DNA from: CAWEQW01 sp963811365
GTDB taxonomy: Bacteria > Actinomycetota > Actinomycetes > Propionibacteriales > Nocardioidaceae
Assembly: GCA_963811365.1 (NCBI GenBank)
Contig: CAWEQW010000002.1
Coordinates: 248,001 to 312,000 of the forward strand
Direction: 5' to 3'
DNA length: 64,000 nucleotides
Made by a program: the position numbers and the translations under genes. Below the pieces are notes generated by a model. It ran no database searches and was not told the origin of the DNA. It worked only from the letters and a program-made list of their open reading frames with translations. Positions 8,575 through 15,921 of this stretch are shown one piece after another. Positions within the stretch are counted from its first letter, which is position 1. Each line of letters begins with the position of its first letter.

Positions 8575-8910
8575 ATGGCGGAGTCCACAGTCAGCGAGGA
8601 GCTCTGGGACGAGTTCCACGAGCTCGTGAACATGACCTCCCGGGAGCTGCGCGAGTGGCTGCTGGCAGAAGGTGCTCGCGAGACGTCGGAGGAGCTTCCC
8701 GACCAGGCCGGCCCCGAGCTCGGCCGACACGTCCTCGAGGTTCTCGGGAAGCGGCGCGCCGACGTCACCGGCGACGACGTGGCGGTGATGCAGAAGGTGG
8801 TGCGCAGGATCCGTGACGCTCGCGGCTTCGAACCGGAGCCGACCGCAGGGGATGCGCACTGGCGGCACCGCCTGATGGATGTCGGGCACGACCCGCTGAA
8901 GCCGGTCTGA
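8575..8910 (+). CDS. DUF3140-type small protein
   Basis: 111 residues. GGAGGAGG lies just before the ATG at 8575. The sequence (EELWDEFHELVNMTSRELREWL, then VMQKVVRRIRDARGF) matches my recollection of the DUF3140 family of actinobacteria, often seen near stress genes; some members are described as DNA-binding, but nothing here proves that. All-alpha, charged and without membrane segments. It stands 75 nt before phosphoketolase and could be co-transcribed with it. Confidence 0.65.
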   Translation: MAESTVSEELWDEFHELVNMTSRELREWLLAEGARETSEELPDQAGPELGRHVLEVLGKRRADVTGDDVAVMQKVVRRIRDARGFEPEPTAGDAHWRHRLMDVGHDPLKPV

Positions 8911-8985
8911 GACGCGCCTGGACGTGCGTCGCTCCGGGGTGGGAAGAATGGCGAGCACCACGCACAGACAAGCACAGGAGCTGAC

Positions 8986-11439
8986 ATGACGCAGCTGGCC
9001 AGCATGGGTGGCGACACCTCCGCCGACAACGAGGGCTCTGCCGGGGGCGCGACCGTCGCGCCGACGCCGTACACCCTCACCGAGGGCGACGGACCGCTCC
9101 CGCCCGACGAGCTGCGCAGGTTGGACGCCTGGTGGCGGGCGGCGAACTACCTGTCGGTCGGGCAGATCTACCTGATGGACAACCCGCTGCTGGGCAGCCC
9201 GCTGGAGGCGGCGCACATCAAGCCGCGGCTGCTCGGCCACTTCGGCACCGTGCCGGGTCTCAACCTGGTCTACGCGCACGCCAACCGGGCGATCAACCAG
9301 CGCGACCTCTCGGCGGTCTTCGTCGCCGGTCCCGGGCACGGCGGACCGGGTCCGAACGCCTGCGCCTGGTTGGAGGGCACCTACACCGAGCTCTACAGCC
9401 ACGTCCCGCGTGACGCCGAGGGCATGAAGGCGCTGTTCGCCCAGTTCTCGTTCCCCGGCGGGGTGCCGAGCCACTGCGCGCCGGAGACGCCGGGCTCGTT
9501 CCACGAGGGCGGCGAGCTGGGCTACTCGCTGCTGCACGCCTACGGCGCGGTGCTCGACAACCCCGACCTGGTGGCGTTCTGCGTGGTCGGGGACGGCGAG
9601 GCCGAGACCGGGCCGCTCGCGACGAGCTGGCACTGCAACAAGTTCGTGGACCCGACCCGTGACGGGGCCGTGCTGCCGGTCCTGCACCTCAACGGCTACA
9701 AGATCGCCAACCCGACGGTGCTGGCCCGGATCCCGGAGGAGCAGCTCCTCGACCTGATGCGCGGCTACGGCTACGAGCCGTACGTCGTGTCCGGCGACGA
9801 CCCCGGCGACGTGCACCAGCAGATGGCCGCGGCCACCGACGCGTGCCTCGACGCGATCGATGAGGTCCGTCGCGCCGCGCGCCGGGGCGAGGATCCCGCA
9901 CAGCGCCGCTGGCCGATGATCGTGCTGCGCACCCCCAAGGGCTGGACCTGCCCACCAGTGGTCGACGGCGAGCAGGTCGAGGGCACGTTCCGCGCCCATC
10001 AGGTGCCGTTGCCGGCGGCCCGCGGCGACGAGGACCACCGCCGGGTCCTGGAGGCCTGGATGCGGTCCTACCGGCCCGAGGAGCTGTTCGACCCCGAGGG
10101 TGTGCCGGTCCCCGAGCTGCTCGACCTGCCGCCGAAGGGCGACCGCCGGATGAGCGGCCACCCGGTCTCCAACGGCGGCTCGGTGCTGCGCGACCTCAGG
10201 CTTCCCGACTGGATGGCGTACGGCGTCTCGGTGGAGCAGCCCGGCACGACGTCCCACGAGGCGACCCGGGTGCTCGGCACCTGGCTGCGCGACGTGACCG
10301 CGCAGAACCCCGACAACTTCCTCACCTTCGCGCCCGACGAGCTGGCGAGCAACCGGCTCCAGGACATCCTGGAGGTCACCGGCCGTCGGTGGCAGGCGGA
10401 GATCGGAGAGTACGACGTCGGGCTCGACCGTCGGGGCCGGGCCTTCGAGGTGCTGTCGGAGCACATCTGCCAAGGGCTGCTCGAGGGCTACCTGCTCTCG
10501 GGCCGGCACGGCGTCTTCACCTGCTACGAGGCGTTCATCCACATCGTCGACGCGATGTTCAACCAGCACGCCAAGTGGCTGTCCGCCTCGGAGGCGGTGC
10601 CGTGGCGCCGGCCGCTGGCGAGCCTGAACTACCTGCTGTCCTCGCACGTGTGGCGGCAGGACCACAACGGGTTCACCCACCAGGACCCCGGCTTCCTCGA
10701 CGTGGTGATGAACAAGCAGCCGGAGATCGTCCGCGTCTACCTGCCGCCGGACGCGAACACCCTGCTGTCGACGTACGACCACTGCCTGCGCTCGCGGCAC
10801 TACGTCAACGTGGTGGTGGCCGGCAAGCAGCCGCAGTTCGACTGGCTCTCGCCGGAGGACGCGATGCTGCACTGCGCCCGGGGCGCCGGCATCTGGCCGT
10901 GGGCGTCCTCGGACGAGGGGCACACCCCGGACGTGGTGCTCGGCTGCGCGGGCGACGTGCCGACGCTGGAGACGCTGGCCGCCGTGTCGATCCTCCGGGA
11001 GCGGCTGCCCGAGCTGAAGGTCCGGGTGGTCAACGTCGTGGACCTGATGCGGCTGCAGCCCGAGGACGAGCACCCGCACGGCCTCCCGGACACCGAGTAC
11101 GACACCTTGTTCGGCACCGACCAGCCGGTGATCTTCGCCTTCCACGGCTACCCGTGGCTGATCCACCGGCTCACCTACCGCCGGCACAACCACAGCCACC
11201 TGCACGTCCGCGGGTTCAAGGAGAAGGGCACCACCACCACACCGTTCGACATGGTGATGCTCAACGACCTCGACCGCTTCCACCTCGTCGTCGACGTCAT
11301 CGACCGGGTCCCCGGGCTCGGCGTGCACGCCGCAGGGCTGCGCCAGGAGATGGTCGACGCCCGGCTGCGGGCCCGGCGGTGGACCCGGCAGAACGGCAGC
11401 GACCTGCCCGAGGTGGCGAGCTGGTCCTGGCGGGCCTGA
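8986..11439 (+). CDS. xfp: Xylulose-5-phosphate/fructose-6-phosphate phosphoketolase
   Basis: 817 residues, normal for the family. This thiamine-diphosphate enzyme splits xylulose 5-P (or fructose 6-P) with phosphate into acetyl phosphate and a sugar phosphate. Typical motifs: SVGQIYLMDNPLL, IKPRLLGHFGTVPG, GPGHGGPG, VVGDGEAETGPLATSWH (TPP/Mg site), GYEPYVVSGDDP, SSHVWRQDHNGFTHQDPG and MNKQPEIVRVYLPPDANTLL. AGGAG precedes the ATG at 8986. Acetyl phosphate gives ATP without oxidation, which suits the low-oxygen theme further along (inference). No acetate kinase is in the window. Confidence 0.97.
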   Translation: MTQLASMGGDTSADNEGSAGGATVAPTPYTLTEGDGPLPPDELRRLDAWWRAANYLSVGQIYLMDNPLLGSPLEAAHIKPRLLGHFGTVPGLNLVYAHANRAINQRDLSAVFVAGPGHGGPGPNACAWLEGTYTELYSHVPRDAEGMKALFAQFSFPGGVPSHCAPETPGSFHEGGELGYSLLHAYGAVLDNPDLVAFCVVGDGEAETGPLATSWHCNKFVDPTRDGAVLPVLHLNGYKIANPTVLARIPEEQLLDLMRGYGYEPYVVSGDDPGDVHQQMAAATDACLDAIDEVRRAARRGEDPAQRRWPMIVLRTPKGWTCPPVVDGEQVEGTFRAHQVPLPAARGDEDHRRVLEAWMRSYRPEELFDPEGVPVPELLDLPPKGDRRMSGHPVSNGGSVLRDLRLPDWMAYGVSVEQPGTTSHEATRVLGTWLRDVTAQNPDNFLTFAPDELASNRLQDILEVTGRRWQAEIGEYDVGLDRRGRAFEVLSEHICQGLLEGYLLSGRHGVFTCYEAFIHIVDAMFNQHAKWLSASEAVPWRRPLASLNYLLSSHVWRQDHNGFTHQDPGFLDVVMNKQPEIVRVYLPPDANTLLSTYDHCLRSRHYVNVVVAGKQPQFDWLSPEDAMLHCARGAGIWPWASSDEGHTPDVVLGCAGDVPTLETLAAVSILRERLPELKVRVVNVVDLMRLQPEDEHPHGLPDTEYDTLFGTDQPVIFAFHGYPWLIHRLTYRRHNHSHLHVRGFKEKGTTTTPFDMVMLNDLDRFHLVVDVIDRVPGLGVHAAGLRQEMVDARLRARRWTRQNGSDLPEVASWSWRA

Positions 11440-11443
11440 TCGG

Positions 11444-11465
11444 CGCCGGGCAGCCTGGCCCGGCG
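11444..11465. terminator. Hairpin downstream of xfp
   Basis: CGCCGGGC (11444-11451) pairs with GCCCGGCG (11458-11465) across a six-base loop, right after the xfp stop. GC-rich stems without a T run are common at actinobacterial 3' ends. Confidence 0.5.
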
Positions 11466-11544
11466 TCCTGGTGGCACGCATGACAGGCCCGGCAGGAGCC
11501 CGCGACTCATCACGTCAGCCTCCTGATCCGTAGAGTGGAGCGGC

Positions 11545-11919
11545 ATGGATGCACTGGCTCTGACCCGACTCGTCGACCTCGAGCGCGAGGGGTGGGACTC
11601 GCTGTGTCGTTCCCGCGGCGGTGACTTCTACGGGCGGCTGATGACGCCCGACGCGGTGATGGTCCTCGTCAACGGCATGGTCCTGGACCGCGACACCATC
11701 GCGAGCTCGCTCAACGATGCCCCGCCATGGGCGGCGTACGACGTGACCGAGGAGCGACTCGTGACGGTGGCGCGGGAGGCTGCCGCGGTGATCTACAAGG
11801 CCAGCGCGACGCGGGAGGGGGAGCCGGATGCGTTCCATGCGCTGATGTCCAGCGTCTACCGGGTGGTCGATGGTGAACCGCGGCTCGCCCTCTACCAGCA
11901 GACGACGATCACCCACTGA
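11545..11919 (+). CDS. SnoaL/NTF2-like (DUF4440-type) protein
   Basis: 124 residues with an alpha+beta cone pattern: helix with LEREGWDSL, FYGRLMTPDAVMVLVNGMVLDRDTI, and closing strands SSVYRVVDGEPRLALYQQTT. It resembles DUF4440/SnoaL-like proteins, a fold used for binding or enzyme roles; the ligand is unknown. TAGAGT lies seven bases before the ATG, which suggests a leaderless transcript (inference). Confidence 0.7.
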   Translation: MDALALTRLVDLEREGWDSLCRSRGGDFYGRLMTPDAVMVLVNGMVLDRDTIASSLNDAPPWAAYDVTEERLVTVAREAAAVIYKASATREGEPDAFHALMSSVYRVVDGEPRLALYQQTTITH

Positions 11920-12006
11920 CCGCGCGAGCAGCCGCGCCTCCCGGCACCGTCCATCTGCGGACCTCTGGCCCTGGCAGGGCCCGTCTCGACGCGCCACGCT
12001 GTGGTC

Positions 12007-12531
12007 ATGTCCCGTGATGGTGAGGCGCGAGCAGCGGTGACGCGTCGCCGGCGTGCACGGCTCCCGCCGCGCTGGTTCATCGTGGCCTTCTGGCATGGCC
12101 ATCGTGCGGTGTTGCGGGCGACCAACGGGCGGTTCGGTCTGTGGCGGCCGAAGCCGGGCGGCTGGGGGACTCTCCGGCTCACCACGACCGGTCGCCGCAG
12201 TGGGAAGCCGCGACAGGTCGTGGTCGGCTACGTCGAGGACGGTCGCAACCTGGTCACGATGGCGATGAACGGATGGGGTCCGGCCGAACCCGCGTGGTGG
12301 CTGAACCTGCAGGAGCATCCGGACGCCGTCGTCCGGACCCGCGACGGAGCACTGCAGGTGCGTGCACGCCGCGCCCGGGGCGAGGAGCGCACGCGGCTGT
12401 GGTCTCGCTGGGCCGAGATCGACAGGAACCTCGACGAGTACGCCGCCCGGCGACCCACCGAGACCGCGGTCGTCGTCCTCGAGCCGCGCGCCGCAGGGCC
12501 GACCGCGACCGACCGCACGCCGCCGCCATAG
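12007..12531 (+). CDS. Deazaflavin (F420)-dependent nitroreductase-family protein
   Basis: 174 residues from the ATG at 12007; a GTG six bases earlier is also possible. The core LRLTTTGRRSGKPRQVVVGYVEDGRNLVTMAMNGW is cut here into its parts: TTTGRRSGKPRQ, VVGYVEDG and the later PAWWLNLQEHPDAVV. This pattern is typical of the Ddn-like split-barrel family that uses F420 in actinobacteria. The substrate is unknown; members reduce nitroimidazoles or quinones. It stands alone, with no F420 synthesis gene nearby. Confidence 0.78.
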   Translation: MSRDGEARAAVTRRRRARLPPRWFIVAFWHGHRAVLRATNGRFGLWRPKPGGWGTLRLTTTGRRSGKPRQVVVGYVEDGRNLVTMAMNGWGPAEPAWWLNLQEHPDAVVRTRDGALQVRARRARGEERTRLWSRWAEIDRNLDEYAARRPTETAVVVLEPRAAGPTATDRTPPP

Positions 12532-12676
12532 CCCTGTGTGACCGGTCTGCTCGGTGACCGGCCACGCCCGCGTGGCCACCCGGCGCCAGGTGGTGCTCCT
12601 CTCCAGGAGGGCCGTTCGCCTCTCGCGCTGAGGTCGCCGGCGGGCTCGGATGGACCCACGATGAAAGAGGGAACCC

Positions 12677-13918
12677 GTGAGTGAGGCAGGCGTCCGCCGG
12701 GGCGACACGGTGGCTGTGGTGCTGACCGGGGCCGCCGCACGCGGCGCCTTCCAGGCCGGCGCGCTGGCCGAGCTGGTCCCGGCCCTGGCCCGAGACGGCA
12801 TCGTGCCCTCGATCTGGTTCGGCACGAGCGCGGGAGCGATCAACGTGGCGCTGTGGGGATCGCACGCGCACCTCGGCGCGGAGCAGGCGTCGCTGGAGCT
12901 GCTCGAGGTCTGGTGCCGGATGAGCGACGACGACGTCTACCGGCCGCTGGTTCCGTTCGCTCTTGGAACCGCCATGCAGTACGCCGCGGGCCTGGTCGGC
13001 GCCGGGCACGGGACCACCAGTCTGCTCGACACCGCGCCGATGGCGCAGACGGCCGAGGATCTGCTGGACAGCCACCAGCTCGCGCAGAACGTCGCGGCCG
13101 GGTTCCTCGACGCCGTCGGGGTCGTCGCGAGCCGGGTGCCGGCCCAGGCCGAGGGCAACGTTGCCGGCGCGGCGAGCGGCCGCAGTGTGCTGTTCCTGCA
13201 CGAGCGCGAGCCCAGCGGCTACTCCGGCGACCCGGGGCGGGCGCTCGACGTGGCCCGCACCGCCCTGGAAGCCCAGCACGTCCTGGCGTCCTCCGCCGTC
13301 CCGGTGGCGTTCCGCCCGGTCCGGGTCAGCACGCCGCAGCAGGCGACCGGGTGGTACGTCGACGGCGGCGTGCGCCTCAACGCGCCGCTGTTGCCGGCGG
13401 TCGGGCTCGGCGCCACCAAGATCGTGGTCGTCGCGGCAACCGCGACGAGCTACAGCCGGCCGCCCGATCCAGACCATTCACGAGAGGGGCCGGACATCGC
13501 CGACGCTGCGGCCGAGCTGCTGCACGCCGTCCTGGCCGACCGGATGATCGAGGACCTGCGGGCACTGAGGCGGACCAACGACCTTCTCAGCCAGGCGCCG
13601 CTCGTGCACCCCGCCGGCAGCACCTCCGGCAACGCGGGGGAGCCCTACCGGCCGATCGAGGTGCTCGCAGTCTCCCCGCGTCCCGGAGAGCTGGGAGACC
13701 TTGCCTCGACGGTCTACGAGCGCACCACGCGCGGGCTGGGACGCGTCACGGAGATGGACAGCTGGCTGGTCGGGAGGCTCATCCGCGGCGCCGGCGACGC
13801 GGCCGGCCGGCGGGAGCTGCTGAGCTACCTGCTCTTCGAGGAGGAGTACTTCGCACGAAGCATCGACCTCGGACGATCCGCCGCCCGTGAGGCGCTGCGC
13901 ACCGGGTTCCAGACCTAG
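12677..13918 (+). CDS. Patatin-like phospholipase
   Basis: 413 residues from a GTG start preceded by AGAGGGAA. The patatin Ser-Asp dyad is visible: GTSAG with Ser51 and DGG with Asp229, plus the oxyanion loop GAAARGAF (18-25; canonical GGGxRG is altered). It should be a lipid acyl hydrolase in the cytoplasm or at the membrane; no signal peptide is seen. The C-terminal ~180 residues (PYRPIEVLAVSPRPGELGDL, ELLSYLLFEEEY) are helical and typical of actinobacterial members. The physiological lipid cannot be inferred. Confidence 0.88.
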   Translation: MSEAGVRRGDTVAVVLTGAAARGAFQAGALAELVPALARDGIVPSIWFGTSAGAINVALWGSHAHLGAEQASLELLEVWCRMSDDDVYRPLVPFALGTAMQYAAGLVGAGHGTTSLLDTAPMAQTAEDLLDSHQLAQNVAAGFLDAVGVVASRVPAQAEGNVAGAASGRSVLFLHEREPSGYSGDPGRALDVARTALEAQHVLASSAVPVAFRPVRVSTPQQATGWYVDGGVRLNAPLLPAVGLGATKIVVVAATATSYSRPPDPDHSREGPDIADAAAELLHAVLADRMIEDLRALRRTNDLLSQAPLVHPAGSTSGNAGEPYRPIEVLAVSPRPGELGDLASTVYERTTRGLGRVTEMDSWLVGRLIRGAGDAAGRRELLSYLLFEEEYFARSIDLGRSAAREALRTGFQT

Positions 13919-14141
13919 CTCCGAGACGGTTCGCTCGGCGACCGCTCCGACCGGCACTCGCCGACTGTGAACGCGTGCTCCGCGCGTGCGAGGCCGCCGG
14001 ACGCGGGCCGACTGCCGGTCCGAGTGGTCACTGCTCCGATGCCGACACTCCCGTCGCGGTACTCACATCGCTGAGCGGAAGTGGCGAGACTGACGGTGCT
14101 GCGCCTCGGGACCGCCCCGGCGCCATGCTCCAGGAGGTCCG

Positions 14142-15110
14142 ATGACACGTTGTGCCGGCCCGTCCCCTCGACGCAGCGTGACAGCTGCCCTCCTCACCGC
14201 AGTGGCGGTCGTCGTCGCGACGACCGCGCCCGCCGCCGCCGCGCACGCGCCGGCCCCGCCGCGCACCTTCGGAGTCGCGACGCCGGGTGCCCCCTACGAC
14301 GTGGCACCCCTTGCACAGCTGACCAGCGAGCTGGGCACGAGACCGGCGGCGGTGGCCTTCTACGTCGCCTGGTCCACCGGTGGCGACTTCCCGGCCGGCG
14401 CGGTCGGCCAGGTCGCGGCCACCGGAGCCACCCCGGAGCTGACCTGGGAGCCCTGGGACCCGAGCGCGGGGACCAACCAGCCGGCCTACCGTCTCGACAG
14501 GATCACCGCCGGCGACTTCGACGCCTACCTGTCCCGCTGGGCCCAGGAGATCAAGGCGTACGGCGGACCCCTCGTGGTGCGTCTGGCCCATGAGATGAAC
14601 GGCAACTGGTATCCGTGGTCCGAGCAGGTCAACGGCAACGGCGCGGGGGACTACGTGGCGGCCTGGCGGCATGTCGTCAGCATCTTCCGTCAGGCGAAGG
14701 TCACCAACGTGACGTGGAAGTGGTCCCCCAACGTGCCGTACACCGGCTCCACCTCGCTGAGGTCGGAGTACCCGGGCGCCTCCTACGTCGACAAGGTGGC
14801 CCTCGACGGCTACAACTGGTCGAACCTGAGCCCGGGGTCGACCTGGACGTCCTTCGCCGACATCTTCGGACCCGGGATCCGCCAGCTGCGCCGGCTGAGC
14901 ACCAAGCCCGTCTACATCGGCGAGGTCGGCTGCCCCGAGGTGGGTGGAGACAAGGCGGCCTGGGTCGACGACATGTTCGCGTGGCTCGCGGGGCACCCGG
15001 AGGTGCGCGGACTGACCTGGTTCGACTTCAACAAGGAGACCGACTGGCGTATCGACAGCTCCGCGGCCACGCTGGCAGCGTTCCAGCGTGGTGTGCCGGG
15101 CTTCCGGTGA
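14142..15110 (+). CDS. Secreted glycoside hydrolase family 26-like (beta-mannanase-type) enzyme
   Basis: 322 residues. GGAGG precedes the ATG. A Sec signal peptide (about 1-34: RRSVTAALLTAVAVVVATTAP, ending AAAA) directs export. The TIM-barrel shows RLAHEMNGNWYPW with Glu151 as likely acid/base and YIGEVGC with Glu261 as likely nucleophile, the GH26 arrangement. TWEPWDPSAG and WKWSPNV are further family strands. It probably cuts a beta-linked polysaccharide such as mannan outside the cell. A 223-nt gap before it holds no gene that I can support. Confidence 0.85.
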   Translation: MTRCAGPSPRRSVTAALLTAVAVVVATTAPAAAAHAPAPPRTFGVATPGAPYDVAPLAQLTSELGTRPAAVAFYVAWSTGGDFPAGAVGQVAATGATPELTWEPWDPSAGTNQPAYRLDRITAGDFDAYLSRWAQEIKAYGGPLVVRLAHEMNGNWYPWSEQVNGNGAGDYVAAWRHVVSIFRQAKVTNVTWKWSPNVPYTGSTSLRSEYPGASYVDKVALDGYNWSNLSPGSTWTSFADIFGPGIRQLRRLSTKPVYIGEVGCPEVGGDKAAWVDDMFAWLAGHPEVRGLTWFDFNKETDWRIDSSAATLAAFQRGVPGFR

Positions 15111-15129
15111 CGGGGCCGGACTCTCCACG

Positions 15130-15786
15130 TCAGCCTCGTCCGTCACCCAGGATCGCCCTGGCCAGGTCTGCCTCGGCGACCCCGGTCAGCCGGGCGGCGT
15201 GGGCCAGCCGGCGGCGCGCGACGTGCGTGCTGACGTGCTGGCTGGCGGCCACGTAGCCGGTGGCCCGGTCCACCACGGCGAGCGCCTCGAGACGGGACGG
15301 CGTGCCGGCCGCCTGGGACAGGGTCTCGAACGACAGGTCGGCGTCGGTCACCGCCGCCTCCGCGCACGCTCCGCAGACCTGTGCGAGCGCGTCGTGGCGG
15401 CCGGTGAACGTCTCGGCGGTCGCGCCGTACAGGACGACCTCCGCGACGACGCTCTCGTGGCTCAGCACGGGGAGTGACAGGCTGCTGGCCACGCCGGGCG
15501 CCGCGTCGGCCAGCGCGAGCAGCCGCCACCGCTGCTCGTCGAGCGGGCGGGCGGACCCTGCGACGGGCTCCGGCTGTCCGGCGGCGGGCCGGTCCGGCAG
15601 CGGCTGCCGGTCGGCGAGCAGCGTGAAGGTCAGCGTGTCGCAGGCCAGGGTCAGGCTCAGCCCGAGGCACGACGGCGCCAGGCGCACGACGTCCGCGGCC
15701 ATCGCGCGGAGCTCGCCCTCGAGGTCGTCGCCGCGCCGGCGGCCGAGCTGCCGCAACGCCCGTCGGGTGGGAATGACCGGCTCCAT
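15130..15786 (-). CDS. GAF-ANTAR transcription antitermination-type regulator
   Basis: 218 residues. The ATG at 15786 follows GGGAGG. Residues about 20-160 form a GAF-like sensor (ADVVRLAPSCLGLSLTL, SSLSLPVLSHESVVAEVVLY). The last ~55 residues (VVDRATGYVAASQHVSTHVARR, ending in two helices) match the ANTAR pattern that binds two-stem-loop RNA to prevent termination. The aromatic/alanine pattern of ANTAR is only partly kept, so RNA binding is inferred. It sits between two secreted glycosidase genes on the opposite strand and may regulate a carbohydrate response. Confidence 0.75.
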   Translation of the reverse strand: MEPVIPTRRALRQLGRRRGDDLEGELRAMAADVVRLAPSCLGLSLTLACDTLTFTLLADRQPLPDRPAAGQPEPVAGSARPLDEQRWRLLALADAAPGVASSLSLPVLSHESVVAEVVLYGATAETFTGRHDALAQVCGACAEAAVTDADLSFETLSQAAGTPSRLEALAVVDRATGYVAASQHVSTHVARRRLAHAARLTGVAEADLARAILGDGRG

Positions 15787-15825
15787 GGTGCGCACCTCCC
15801 GTCTCCTCGGGCGCGTACCCAGCGA

Positions 15826-15863
15826 CCGACCCGCCATGCGCCGACCCGCCATGCGCCGACCTG
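15826..15863. repeat. Short tandem 15-bp repeat upstream of GAF-ANTAR gene
   Basis: CCGACCCGCCATGCG occurs at 15826-15840 and 15841-15855, then a partial third copy to 15863. It lies in the 135-nt divergent promoter region of the GAF-ANTAR gene and the glycosidase. Confidence 0.85.
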
Positions 15864-15921
15864 TAGCCAGGGCCGGCTCGGAGGGATTAGATGGGCGCAG
15901 CCTTTCTTCTCGGGAGCTCAT

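Noticed and set aside
7846..11481. A minus-strand open frame of about 1,200 codons opposite phosphoketolase
   Set aside because: Only its last 189 codons (from 8415) look like a protein. The rest is the antisense shadow of xfp, expected at this GC content, and is rich in Arg, Gly, Val and His without family features.
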